From positions 178,056,438 to 178,120,437 of the forward strand of contig OY755038.1 in the NCBI GenBank assembly GCA_963576565.1: a stretch of DNA of 64,000 bases, given 5' to 3'. Source of the DNA: Aspidapion aeneum (lineage: Eukaryota > Arthropoda > Insecta > Coleoptera > Brentidae). Each line of letters begins with the position of its first letter. The first letter of the stretch is position 1. Shown one piece after another: positions 32,658-42,996 of this stretch. A program made the translations under genes and the position numbers. Below the pieces are notes generated by a model that saw only the letters and a list, made by a program, of their open reading frames with translations, had not been told where the DNA came from and did not search any database.

Positions 32658-32754
32658 TTTCTATAGAAATATTATGTCAACTTAACACTCTTGAACTGGT
32701 AATGTGTAAAAAAAGTAAAGACCCTGCTTTTTATTTAGTCTTAAGTGAAACGCT

Positions 32755-33330
32755 ATGAAGTACTATGTTAGTTCAAACGTTAAAGGGCAAGGGTTGTTAA
32801 ACAGTGCTATAAATAATCTGCCCTTCGAAATGCATATCCCAGGGTTTTCTTATTGTGGACCTGGGACTAAGCTAGAGAAACGTTTAGCCAGAGGAGATAA
32901 AGGTATTAACCAGCTTGATAGGGCATGCAGAGATCATGACATTTCCTATTCAATTAATATGGAGTTGACCGACCGTCATGAGGCAGATAAAGTTTTAATG
33001 AGAATAGCTTTAGAACGTATGCGAGCAACGGATTCAGGCTTGTATGAAAAACTGGCTGCTTCTGGTGTGGCTGCTGCTATGGGTACCAAGCTAAAACTAG
33101 GGATGGGTATGGTAAATAATGTATCAAAAACTGATCAAGTGCCACGTTTAAAGGCAGTGCGTCAGTGCCTAAATATGATTCAACGTGGGATAAAGATGAC
33201 AAAAAATTATTTAGGCTCTCTTGAAACTCTAGAGGGTCAAATTAAAAATCCATCACAAACAACGAGAAAATCGTCATCATCCAAACCAAGAAAACCACGG
33301 TTAAGAAAAGTAAAAAAAGATGAACCTTAA
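32755..33330 (+). CDS. phospholipase A2-like domain protein (parvovirus VP1-like)
   Basis: 191 aa, ATG start. The calcium loop is YCGPGTK (residues 33-39) and the catalytic His-Asp pair is in CRDHDISY (H61, D62). This is the arrangement of parvovirus VP1 unique-region phospholipase A2. In parvoviruses the enzyme breaches the endosomal membrane during entry, and a similar role for a virion form of the Polinton is inference. Residues 80-125 are an A/G/M-rich stretch, and the C-terminus is very basic (SSSKPRKPRLRKVKKDEP), suggesting DNA contact or nuclear targeting. The frame is intact. It is the first of a run of plus-strand genes and ends 9 bases before the next ORF. Confidence 0.85.
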   Translation: MKYYVSSNVKGQGLLNSAINNLPFEMHIPGFSYCGPGTKLEKRLARGDKGINQLDRACRDHDISYSINMELTDRHEADKVLMRIALERMRATDSGLYEKLAASGVAAAMGTKLKLGMGMVNNVSKTDQVPRLKAVRQCLNMIQRGIKMTKNYLGSLETLEGQIKNPSQTTRKSSSSKPRKPRLRKVKKDEP

Positions 33331-33339
33331 ACAGAAGCT

Positions 33340-33636
33340 ATGGAAAATAATTCACCCCCTTTACATAAAGAACCAACCTTGTTAAGAGTCAAAAGAAAGA
33401 GAAAGTTAAGCGATTCGGTGGATATTCCTTTTAAATTACCAAAATTTTTAAAAGTTAAAAGAAAGAGAAAGTTGAGCGATTCGGTTGATGTTCCCTTTAA
33501 ATTACCAAAAACCGACACAACTGCTGTTTTGAGTGAAGGACCATTGGAGCAGAAGTCACTAAAGCGGAGACTAAGCATTGATGGTGAAGAAAATGACAAT
33601 ATGCATAGCAATATTAAAAAACCAAAAGTTATATAA
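33340..33636 (+). CDS. small basic protein with two direct repeats, 98 aa
   Basis: It contains two nearly identical 20-residue repeats of the form LxVKRKRKLSDSVD(I/V)PFKLPK, each with a strong nuclear-localisation-like KRKRK cluster, then a third basic patch SLKRRLS. No fold is recognised. The position between the phospholipase and the PX-like gene, in the same orientation and 9 bases after the former, suggests co-expression. A small DNA-condensing or nuclear-targeting virion protein is a reasonable guess. The frame is intact. Confidence 0.6.
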   Translation: MENNSPPLHKEPTLLRVKRKRKLSDSVDIPFKLPKFLKVKRKRKLSDSVDVPFKLPKTDTTAVLSEGPLEQKSLKRRLSIDGEENDNMHSNIKKPKVI

Positions 33637-33716
33637 ATCTTTAACACCTTTAAACACACATATCAGTTGCTTTCATTCTTGTGTAAACTTTCAAGGTAGT
33701 AACATCATTCTAAAAA

Positions 33717-34217
33717 ATGAGTAAAACGAGAAAATCAAGAAAACCCATAAAAAGTAGAAAAACATCAACTTTTAAAAGAAAGAGGGCACAAATTGTAAAG
33801 AAAAAAATCAAAACATTGAGTTTTAGTCACGCAACAAAAAAGATAAAGGATAGATTAAAACAACGAAAACCACAAGACTTTAAAACTGCAGTTAAAGTTG
33901 CTCTCAAGACAGCGGAAAAAAATAAAGGAAAATTACGACCTGCACGAATAATAAAACTACCAAAAAAGGGTGGTTTTTTGCCTCTAATACCAATCATGGC
34001 GACTCTCTCTGCCCTTGGTGCTTTAGGGAGCGGCACCGCAGGAATAGTGAAAGCCATTATTGCTGCTAAATCTGCAAATCAACAATTGCAAGAGGCTCAA
34101 CGACATAACCAAAATATGGAGTCCATTGCTATGGGTAAAGGATTATTTCTCAAACCATATAAACTAGGAATGGGTCTTTTTTTACACAAAGGTGGATGTC
34201 AAAAAACAAAAACCTAA
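33717..34217 (+). CDS. basic/hydrophobic minor virion protein (Polinton PX-like)
   Basis: 166 aa. The first ~90 residues are extremely rich in K and R. A glycine/alanine hydrophobic segment follows at about residues 83-120 (GGFLPLIPIMATLSALGALG), then a short coiled-coil-like stretch (NQQLQEAQRHNQNMESIAMG) and glycine-rich motifs GKGLFLKPYKLGMGLFL. Proteins of this shape are present in many Polintons and are compared with adenovirus core or membrane-lytic minor proteins. The assignment rests on composition and gene order (directly before the adenain-like protease, whose cleavage sites are typically GxG-like). The frame is intact. Confidence 0.6.
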   Translation: MSKTRKSRKPIKSRKTSTFKRKRAQIVKKKIKTLSFSHATKKIKDRLKQRKPQDFKTAVKVALKTAEKNKGKLRPARIIKLPKKGGFLPLIPIMATLSALGALGSGTAGIVKAIIAAKSANQQLQEAQRHNQNMESIAMGKGLFLKPYKLGMGLFLHKGGCQKTKT

Positions 34218-34593
34218 AGTTTTTCAAGAAAACTTTACCGATTTCACTACCACAGCGAGCTCTTACAAATATTGACCTAAAAAAGTATACAAAGCTGTTA
34301 AAAATTAAGCATTTTAGATGTGTTTATCAGAGATGAACTACCCTAGATACATAAATTTGAGTCGGGGATAATTAATTTAGATAGTAGCAGAGGATCAGGA
34401 AGTCATTGGACTTGGAATAATAAATAATGTACACTATTTTGATAGTTTTGGTAATTTACGACCTCCTATAGAATCTGTAAGATACTTTAATGGTGACTCA
34501 AAAATACTGTATAATTATAACCCCTACCAGACTTATAATTCTGTAAATTGTGGACCCTTGTGTTTAAGTTTTTTGTATTACTTTAAGGGTTAA
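34217..34593 (+). pseudogene. adenain-like cysteine protease, broken
   Basis: Not visible as one frame, but the blocks are clear in order: LPQRALTNIDLKKYTKLLKI; then GIINLDSSRGSGSHWTW with the catalytic H; YFDSFGNLRPP with the acidic residue; and YQTYNSVNCGPLCLSFLYYF with the catalytic C, ending at TAA 34591-34593. This is the maturation protease shared by Polintons and adenoviruses. It is interrupted by a frameshift near 34320, an in-frame TAG near 34347 and another shift near 34425. It lies between the PX-like and minor-capsid genes, as in other Polintons. Confidence 0.85.
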
Positions 34594-34654
34594 TAAAAAA
34601 CGTCTACTAAACTACATGGTTTTTCATTTATTAGTGAACCGCTATATAGTAAAC

Positions 34655-35324
34655 ATGTCCTATACCTTTACCTTATCCGGAAAATCATCACTCCTTTCAG
34701 CAAACATCTATCCACCAATAGTGCTAAACGAGTTTGAGCAATATGACTTGGGGCTCATTAATTTCGAGAGTTACAACTCAATACCGAATGTGGATAGTTC
34801 AAATAATGTATTTTGTTTTAGTTATGATAAAATTATAAAAATACCTGAGGGGTCATATGAAATCAAAGACTTGAACGATTTTCTAAATAAATACTCAAAG
34901 CAAACTTTAAAGGAGGAACAATTTGAAATAAGTGTAATAGCTAACCATAATACCTTACAGTGTGAGGTTATATGCAATAAAAAGATTAATTTTGAAAAGG
35001 AAAATTCCATTGGAAGTTTACTAGGATTTGCAGGAAAAACTCTAGAGGCAGATAAAAAACATATATCTGAAAATCCGGTTGATATATTAAAAGTATCTGT
35101 GTTGAGTGCAACTTGGTTATAAACTCTTATAATAATGGAAAAGCAGTGCACATGTTACACATATTTTACCCCTCTTCTCCTCCAGGTTATAAAATTATAG
35201 AAAGACCCTCAAATGTGATATATCTACCAATCAGCACTCATTATATTGATGATATTTTACTTAAAATATCAATTTTCGTGGAGAAGTGGTCACGATTAGA
35301 CTGCATCTAAAAAAATCCGTTTAA
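34655..35324 (+). pseudogene. Polinton minor capsid protein (penton-like jelly roll), frameshifted
   Basis: Start at ATG 34655 (MSYTFTLSGKSSLLSANIYP). The N-terminal ~155 residues are continuous. A two-base insertion near 35108 then shifts the frame, and the protein goes on in the 35113 frame (GYKIIERPSNVIYLPIS). A second disruption near 35270 removes residues before the C-terminal (R)GE-x-V-T-I-R-L-H-L block, with the stop at 35322-35324. In intact Polintons this is the single-jelly-roll protein thought to form the capsid vertices. It stands in its usual place, between the protease and the small conserved ORF. Confidence 0.8.
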
Positions 35325-35329
35325 AAATA

Positions 35330-35527
35330 GTGTTTTTGTATAATCATAATACTTTTGGTATTCCTTATGAAGAAATTACCGCCTTAGAGGAAAGTAATAA
35401 AATTTATAAGAAGAAGATTGATAGTGTACCACCATTTAGTAATAAACAGCTAGTCAAAGAGCTAACACATGAAAATAGAGCTAAAACTTTTTTAGTATCT
35501 TTAGGATTTAAACTAAAAACACAATAA
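35330..35527 (+). CDS. small conserved Polinton protein, 65 aa
   Basis: Its layout (LYNHNTFGIPYEEITALEES near the start, then NKIYKKKIDSVPPFS, ending FLVSLGFKLK) is like a short protein usually found just before the major capsid gene in animal Polintons. No function is known to me. The frame has no ATG at the expected place: the codon there is GTG, preceded by ATA. The start may have been lost by mutation, or the protein may use a non-ATG start. The body is otherwise uninterrupted. Confidence 0.55.
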   Translation: MFLYNHNTFGIPYEEITALEESNKIYKKKIDSVPPFSNKQLVKELTHENRAKTFLVSLGFKLKTQ

Positions 35528-35644
35528 CTACCATCATAGGAAAAAGACTTAAGAAATTTTGGTATAATTTAAAAGTACGTGTCAGTTGTGGTATAAGAAG
35601 AATATTTTTTTCAGTGCGGTGTAGTTTAAAGTGTTTTGAAAAAA

Positions 35645-36865
35645 ATGAGTCGTAACATTCTACGAGTGGACGAAAACGTGCTCTATGATAATTCGATTGT
35701 GAGTTACCAACTACACACTCATCAACTATATGCTTCAACCACCTTAAACAACAATGATGAAATTCGAATTCCGATACAAACTTAAGACATCTATACCCTG
35801 CCTAGTCAAAGTGTTCTTTACCTTGAAGGAAAAGTACTGAAAGATGACAATACTGCCAGCACCAATGTGCACTTTGTAAACAATGGTTTAGCACATTTAT
35901 TTAATGAAATTCGTTATGAGTTAGGAGGGGTGATTGTGGACCGTGTTAGAAATCCTGGGATTACATCAACAATAAAAGGTTACTGCTCATTTAAGGAAAG
36001 TGATGCTAACACCCTTCAAAATGCTGGTTGGACACTTAAAGAAAATCCACCTATATTAGATGGTTCCGGTAATTTCAATATATGTTTACCTCTAAAAGCC
36101 CTTATGGGGGTATTTGAGGACCATCATAAGATTATTTTAAATGTACGACAAGAACTCGTGTTGATTCGCAGCAATTCCGATTTAAACGTTTTAATTGAAA
36201 CTGAGGATAAAAAAGAAAAATATAAGGTGGTGCTAAATAAAGTTTATTGGAAAATTCCACATGTTAGAGTGTCAGATGATCAAAAATTGCGCCTTTACAA
36301 GTATTTAGAGGGTAACAGAGATCTCAATATTAGTTTTAGAAGTTGGGAATTGCATGAGTATCCACAACTTCAAACTACAACTAATCACACATGGGCAGTG
36401 AAAACTTCAAATCAACTAGAGACACCGCGTTTCATTATTATTGGATTTCAGACAGATAGAAAATACTTTTTTAGTAAAAATATGAGCAGCTTTGACCTGT
36501 CATTAACGAACCTAAAAGTTTATTTAAACTCTGAAGTTTTTCCATATGATAACTTAAATTTGGATTTTGATAACAATCAGTATGCTATTCTATATGAAAT
36601 GTATGCCCAGTTTCAAAAATCCTATTATTACCACGATCAAAGCGAACCTTGCTTCCACCCGATAAACTTTAAAAATGATGCTCCACTAGTAGTTATCGAC
36701 TGCTCTCGACAGAGTGAAGACGTGCTCAAAGGTGGTGCAGTTGACATTAGAATTGAGTTTGAAACGAAAAAAGCTGTACCTGATAAAACTATAGCCTACT
36801 GTTTAATATTGCACGATCGACTTGTGAAATACAACCCTCTAACCAGTACCGTAAGGGTAGTTTAA
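35645..36865 (+). pseudogene. Polinton major capsid protein (double jelly roll), one nonsense codon
   Basis: It starts at ATG 35645 (MSRNILRVDENVLYD). The frame of 406 codons is continuous except for TAA at codon 47 (35783-35785), likely from CAA by one transition. Conserved blocks follow: LFNEIRYELGGVIVDRVRN, then TSTIKGYCSF, the central ...KVYWKIPHVRVSD..., and the C-terminal DIRIEFETKKAVPDKTIAYC. This is the double-jelly-roll major capsid protein that groups Polintons with adenoviruses and other PRD1-lineage viruses. The largest remaining ATG-started frame is 332 aa from 35867. A single-base lesion suggests recent inactivation. Confidence 0.88.
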
Positions 36866-36875
36866 AGAATAAAAA

Positions 36876-37356
36876 ATGTTTATTTTGGATGTGCAAGGTT
36901 TCCAGTACAAAGACACTGAATTTATATGTAAGGAAATAGCTTTATTAAACACTCATACTAATGAAGTTCGGCACCATATTGTTAATTTACCCATGAAGTC
37001 CATCTGGTTACATCAAGACTTTAAACATCAAGCTGAATGGAATCAAAACAAACTTCATGGTATAAATTGGTTAAAAGTTATTTATCATTTGAAAACCTCG
37101 CTTTATTTATTAAGGATTTAATTCAAAATGAAACTGTGTAAAAGGAAATGAAAAAAAAGTTTGGTTATGTAATTTAGTTAATAATAATGTTGTAGATTTA
37201 TATGACTTGGGATGTCCCAATATTAAAAAATTAAAAAATTATTGTAATGATAAGTTTCACTGTGAAATGCATAATAATAATTATTTAAATTGTGCTAGAG
37301 AAAATGTAATTTTGTTAAATAGATGGTATTCAAATAAAAAGCATATTCAGTTTTAA
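36876..37356 (+). pseudogene. conserved Polinton protein of unknown function, frameshifted
   Basis: It starts MFILDVQGFQYKDTEFICKE 10 bases after the major capsid stop. After residue ~70 the frame shifts near 37085 and again near 37140. The final block (KVWLCNLVNNNVVDLYDLGC ... HCEMHNNNYLNCARENV) ends at TAA 37354-37356. A protein with the same start (ILDVQGF) occurs between capsid and polymerase genes in many insect Polintons. The conserved cysteines and histidines at the C-terminal end suggest a metal site. The function is not known to me. Confidence 0.65.
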
Positions 37357-37490
37357 CCTTTTATTTATTTATTTATTTATATTAAACATCCTTTAACTAC
37401 TACTCTAACTAAAATTACCACTTTTGTGACTCCTTAAAGTGAACATCATCATCCACCAATGAAATCGCCTGCGATAATATATCCATCTCT

Positions 37491-40282
37491 TTGATGGATG
37501 ATGATGATGATGATGATGTAGTTGATAGTGAAAATGAGATAGATGTAGATTCTGAAGATTTTGAAATTCTCCAACCCAATAAAAGGATCTATCACTTTGC
37601 CCTAATAAAAAATATTTCACGTCTTATATCAAGTCAGGTGGGTAGACAAAATCATAAAAAATGGGTATGTGATAGATGTTTAAATTGGTTTGTTTCTGAG
37701 GCAGTGCTGCAAAAGCATTATTTAGATTGTAAAAATTTAAATTTTACCAAACTAACTCTACCAAAGAAAAATGACGACATTTTGAAATTTACAAAATTTA
37801 AAAATAAAGAGCAGGTACCTTTTACAATTTTTGCTGATTTAGAATGTTTGTTGGAAAAAATTGACAACAATAACAAAAGTGCATCATTGCCATCGAATAC
37901 ACAAAAAATTCAACACCATATTCCCTTTGCGATTGGGTATTATGTGAAATGTTCCTATGATAACTCGCTCTCCTATTATCATAAAATTGTAGGAAATGAT
38001 TGCATTTTACGTTTTACTCATGAGCTGAAAAGAATAGCAGAAAAGTTGAGTAACATTTTTTCAAATATTGTTCCTTTAAAACCGCTAAACACTATGGAAA
38101 AGTTTGATTTTAATAATGCAACCCATTGTCATATCTGTGAGAAGGCTTTTCAAGAGGGAGACAGAAAACATTTAGATCATTGTCACTTGACGGGAAAATA
38201 TAGGGGAGCAGCTCATCCGGGTTGTAATTTAAATTTTAATGATTTACACAGTGTTCCTGTAGTATTCCACAACCTTTCTGGTTATGATAGTCATTTCCTT
38301 ATAAAATCTTTGGCAAGGGATGTAGAGGGTAGAATTCAACTTCTCCCTGTAAACAAGGAAAAATATATTTCGTTTACTAAATACATTGAAGGCACCAAAG
38401 TAAATTTTCGTTTTATTGATTCTTTTCGGTTTATGCCTTCCGCGTTAGACAAACTAGCTTCATATTTAGACGATTCCAAAAAGAAAGTTTTTATAAGGAA
38501 GAGGAAAAATTTAAATTAGTTACTCGTAAGGGTGTCCTGCCCTATGAGTATCTCGATTCTTGGGAAAAGCTACATGAAACTGTTCTTCCTCCTAAAGACG
38601 CATTTTATAGTACTTTGGAAGGAAAAGGTGTTTCAAATGATGAATACAAAAGGGCACAAACAATTTGGAACACCTTTAATATTAATTCGCTTTTGGAATA
38701 TGCGCTTTTTTACATGAAAATTGATGTAATTTTGTTCGGGATCTGAAATAATGAGCTCGTTCCGTGACATCTGTCTCTACACCTATAAACTTGATCCGCT
38801 TCATTATTTTACCAGTCCAGGATTGGCCTTTTAAGCCATGCTTAAACAGTGTAAAATAGAGCTACAACTTTTGACTGATGTTGATATAATCATGTTTATA
38901 GAAAGAGGTATAAGAGGTGGAGTTTCACACTGTTCAAACAGGTATGCCAAAGTCAACAATAGGTACATGGGAGAGTCATACAACCCGAATAAGGAAACAT
39001 CATATTTAATGTACTATGACGTCAACTCACTTTATGGCACAGCTATAACTTTACCATTGCCCTATGGTGGTTTTGAATGGGTTCATAACAGTTCATTCAG
39101 TGAGGAGGATATATGTAATATATCAGATGATAGTCCCATAGGGTACATTTTTGAAGCAGATATTTCATACCCTGCTAACCTATTTGAAATACTAAAAGAC
39201 CTTCCTGTCTGCCCTGAACATCGAGTGCCACCCAACTCAAAAAGTAAGCTACCCAAACTGATGACGACACTTTACAATAAAGAGCGATATATCATCCATT
39301 ATCGTAACTTGCAACAGGTCCTTGGTTTGGGTTTAGAAATTAGAAAAATTCATAGAGTCCTTAAATTTAAACAGTCTCAATGGTTGAAACCTTATATTGA
39401 ATTAAACATCCATATGCGTCGGCAAAGTAAAAATGGGTATTTAGCAAGACCATGGAGAATGTTAGAAAATATAAGGACGTTAAGTTGGTAACTCGATGGT
39501 CGGGTCGTTTTGGTGCACAATTCTATATTTCAAAACCTACTTTTCATAGTTTAACCATATTTGATAAAGATTTGGTTATTATTGAAATGTCTAGAAACAA
39601 CATTATTTTCAATAAGCCCATATATGTAGGATTTGTAATTTTGGACTTGTCAAAAACTTTTCTTTATGAATTTCACTATAACTATATTAAAACGAACTTT
39701 GGAGATAAAGCCCTTTTGCTATATACGGACGCAGACAGTTTAATTTATAACCTACATGTTGATGATATATACAAACATATGAAAACTGACATTGACAAAT
39801 TTGGCACATCTGACTACCCACCAAACAATATTTTTAACATGCCATTAAAAAATAAAAAAGTTTTGGGACTCATGAAAGATGAAAATAATGGTGCTATAAT
39901 GACAGAGTTTGTAGGATTACGGTCTAAAATGTATAGTGTGAAGATTTTGGAAAATAAGAGCGATTTGCAAAATCTTCAAACTAAACTTGAGCAGAAAGGC
40001 CTTTCATTAACAGAGGTTCAGGAACAATGTTTAAATTTAAATATTAGTAAAAGAGCAAAGGGTGTAAAAAAGGCTTCACTTAGAAAAATTACATTTAATG
40101 ACTATCTTGAGTGCCTTTTTAAAAATAAAATCACAGAGATCTCTCAAACCATGATCCGATCTCACAAACACGAAGTGTACACAATCAAACAAAAAAAGAT
40201 TGCTTTAAGTCCTTTTGACGATAAACGTCAACTATTACCCCACTCCACCAACACAGTATCATGGGGCTATCCAATAACTTAA
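37491..40282 (+). pseudogene. protein-primed-type DNA polymerase B (PolB), several breaks and loss of motif B
   Basis: It begins with an acidic run (a GAT microsatellite). A zinc-finger-like block (WVCDRCLNWF ... HYLDC) follows, then Exo I (IFADLECLLE), a cysteine/histidine insert (CHICEKAF ... HLDHCHLTGKYRGAAHPGCN), Exo II (FHNLSGYDSHFLIKSL) and Exo III (YMKIDVIL). Polymerase motif A is YYDVNSLYG (near 39020) and motif C is YTDADSL (near 39730). Stops and shifts are present at about 38517, 38745, 38834 and 39470. Around 39440-39460 the K-x3-N-x-x-(Y/F)G motif B region is missing: the sequence jumps from the fingers to [11 protein letters not shown]. The enzyme replicates the element by protein priming in intact relatives. 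Here it must be dead. Confidence 0.9.
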
Positions 40283-40371
40283 ATAAATCTTAAATTTAAA
40301 CTAGTCTACAGAATCCTCTCAACTTGTTCAGATATCGGACACTGTGTGTGTCTAGGAACTCATTAAACTAG

Positions 40372-40471
40372 GTAAGTAAACAACCTAAAAAATTAACACC
40401 TAGAAGAAAAAAAATTGATAAATAAAAAAAATCTGTAAAAAATTATACTTACCTTTTAATTGTTATTTCAG
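40372..40471 (+). other. intron in the 5' leader of the Cys-rich gene (inferred)
   Basis: The donor G|GTAAGTAAA and acceptor TTGTTATTTCAG|TC match the eukaryotic consensus well. The 100-base size and AT-richness fit an insect intron. It lies 24 bases before the ATG at 40496. Confidence 0.65.
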
Positions 40472-40495
40472 TCTAACCGAGATACCACCACAACA

Positions 40496-41107
40496 ATGAA
40501 CAAGAAATCATTACATCAAAAAACAGAAAAAGATAACCTAGAAATTTATCAAGCTACAAATAAAACATCACCACAAGGATGGCAGAAGAAAAATAACATA
40601 AAAAAGACTGCAGAATGTGTGACAACCAAGCAACTTGGGTTTCTGGACCAGATGGATAGTAGTAGTAGTAGTAAAAATGTATGTGTTTACTGTAAAAGAA
40701 ACGTTTGTTTCTATCAAAACTATTCACATTGCAATATTGGCACTAGGCTTTGTTCTAGTTGTAAGCAAATGTTTTGTTTTTGCAAGAAATCAATTGAACA
40801 TCATAAGAACATAGAAAAATATTACGCAGTAAGAGGTGAACAAGACCTATTTTGCTATGAGCAAATATCTCCTTCTCCGCGTTAATATATGTTTAAAATT
40901 AAATAAATTAAAAATAAAATATTTGAAGTATATTTTCTTATTTTTTCAGATCCAAAAGACATGTATCCTGTGTCGTGCCAAGTACCAAACAACTTTCGGA
41001 TATGCAAATTTTGTTTATTGGAATCTGCAATCAAATACCCAGAAACAAGAAAATTGACATGCAGAATTTTTCAACAGAAATATAATTATAACATCAAGTT
41101 TGACTAA
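40496..41107 (+). CDS. cysteine-rich protein, spliced (exons 40496-40835 and 40950-41107)
   Basis: The ATG follows a short leader exon. The frame 40496-40835 codes a lysine-rich N-terminus, a serine run (DSSSSSK) and a cysteine cluster: CVYCKRNVC, then C..GTRLCSSCKQMFCFCKK and HH. Unspliced, it would stop at 40885. A donor AG|GTGAAC at 40836 and an acceptor TTATTTTTTCAG at 40949 join in phase to a second open exon with PNNFRICKFCLLES and further cysteines, ending TAA 41105-41107. The total is 165 codons, an exact multiple of three. The cysteine pairs suggest two or three zinc sites. I recognise no family. It is the outermost plus-strand gene before the right TIR, the place of accessory or regulatory genes. 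Confidence 0.6.
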
Positions 41108-41447
41108 GTTTTATATTTTTCTTTCACTATTTCATTTTAATAAAAAGACTTACCAAATATTATTTAATAAATCACTTATTGTTTTTCTTTGATACCCTAT
41201 CCTCTTTTTTGACTCATTTTATATAAAATTTATTTTGAAAAAAATGTGTCATATCAATCAAAAAGCTTACTATAAACTATAAACATCTCCCAATGTACAA
41301 AATTATTATAAAAGTTGCATCATGTTTTTGCTAATTAGATAAAATAAGAACTTGTGTGGGGTCACTAAGGTTATCCGATAAGATACTCGTGCAATCATTT
41401 TTTAGAAATTATTTTATTTTTTAACACACAGAGAAAATAACAGGCTA
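41108..41447. other. Polinton interior before the right TIR, no gene
   Basis: AT-rich. A stretch just inside the TIR (about 41401-41425) repeats part of the TIR's inner edge (TTTTAGAAATTATTTTATTT), as if the inner edge had been duplicated. Confidence 0.5.
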
Positions 41448-41796
41448 TCCCGATTAATTTAAACAAATATTTTTAGAAATTATTTTATTTTTTAACCAAC
41501 AATTACCTAAGGCCTTTTTCACATTAAAACTTACCTAGACCAGGCTAAGCTAGTGAAGCAGCTATCTTACTAAAAAAAAACACCCCATTTTACCTACTCT
41601 CGCATTGGCACCTAACTCATTGACCAATAGGGCCTTTCAACAGCCTCTGGTTGTTACGTCATTGCTCACAACTTCTTACACACTTCCTTTAGTCCCAAGG
41701 TCATACCAAGTTCACTTCTTCAGCAACAGACAGACATACAGACAGAACTGGATGGCATGTTACCAATTTATATAGAACCTCCACAACTGTACTACT
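41448..41796 (-). repeat. Polinton right TIR
   Basis: Inverse of 17262-17610 with about four differences. It ends CTGTACTACT, followed by the duplicated target AGGGTT (41797-41802). Confidence 0.93.
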
Positions 41797-41802
41797 AGGG
41801 TT

Positions 41803-42440
41803 ATTGATTAACAGAAGTTGCATAATATTTTCCAAAATATCTTAAGGTCTATTTCAGAAGTCAGAGATATATTTGCCCTGATGTAAAAAATATATAGGTT
41901 GCTGACCTTTGGATAAACCGTTTTTGAGTTATATTATATTTAAAATACTTTTAAATTGCACTAATGATAATCCACTTGGCCCAATGTAAAGTAACTTAAA
42001 TACCTTAAAAACAGCTTAACTAATATTATCAAACCATATGTTTTTAAAGTCAGGAAAAATACATCTTTCTTACTGTATTATTACAATAAAGTATTTTTTG
42101 ATTGGATTTGATTTGATGTGAACTGAAAGTAACCAGATTTGTTATAAGAAAAGTTATAACGATATGGTAAAACGTGATTTAATTTTTTTAACTAAAAATT
42201 GATTAAAGCCAATATAAAATTAAGATATCTATAATTAATATGGTTTATTAAAACTCTTTATTAAACATTTTACTTTTTACTATTTTAACAGGATTCTTAA
42301 AAGAAATTGATTTCATTCAAAACAATATGCTGTAATTTTTAGAAAAATAGTAATTTCTATCTGGAATCATTTTTAATTTGCGTAAAACAAGATTACTTAT
42401 ACGCCGAATTAAGATTTAATTTTAATAATTGGTGCAATAA
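41803..42440. other. no gene recognised
   Basis: AT-rich flank of the Polinton without a credible reading frame. Confidence 0.5.
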
Positions 42441-42945
42441 ACACCAGATACTAGATTTACTGCAATCAATTGCTTTTGAAAAAGGAAAAAACAAGAATCA
42501 TAGTATATAGTAATCAAACAACTGTTCAATGCAAATCTGTAACATTTCAAAACAAAGAAATTGAGTTTGTTATTAAAGCAACGGTGCTTGGACTTACTTT
42601 TAATAATAGTTTGAATTACTCGGCACACATTCAGACTCTGTGTGCAAAACCCAGCTTTGCGATTAAGCTATGTTATAAGGGTTATGGAAAAAATTGTGGT
42701 AAAATGGTACTGCTCTTAGGACCATATATTTCGGTATCTTTTATTTACACCTTCGATATGGTAGAGGTAGTACTGGCCATGCATATAAAGTATTCGTCCA
42801 ACAAAAAAAGATCATGCGCATTATGTATTCGTTAAAGTATAATGAAAGTTGTAGAGGCACTTTTAGACGGAACCTATGCACATTCAGAAACAATTTTCGT
42901 AATTTGAGTCCCTTATGCCAAGTGACAATCATCTAACTATCTACA
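42441..42945 (+). pseudogene. LINE reverse transcriptase C-terminal fragment (Jockey/R1-like)
   Basis: The frame 42470-42835 has the layout of the RT thumb: KTRIIVYSNQTTVQC, then TVLGLTFNNSLNYSAHIQTL. In the next frame comes a segment like VQQKRIMRIMYSLKYNESCR (around 42800-42850), the usual connector after the RT domain of Jockey-group LINEs. Nothing upstream or downstream continues it, so it is a short decayed piece. Confidence 0.65.
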
Positions 42946-42996
42946 TGGTGACAACTATGTAAAATATTATGTTATATAGTATATTTTGTTCCTTTT

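Larger units (their letters stand above)
17262..41796 (+). mobile_element. Polinton/Maverick DNA transposon (virus-like)
   Basis: The unit is bounded by near-identical TIRs of 349 bp starting AGTAGTACAGTTGTGGAGG and by exact 6 bp duplications AGGGTT (17256-17261 and 41797-41802). Six-base duplications and 5'-AG ends are known Polinton features. Inside are integrase, packaging ATPase, protease, minor and major capsid proteins, DNA polymerase B and several accessory genes, divided between the two strands. About 10.8 kb of the 24.5 kb is a Gypsy provirus inserted later. Without it the element is ~13.7 kb, a normal Polinton size. Several core genes are disrupted, so the copy is defective. Confidence 0.95.
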
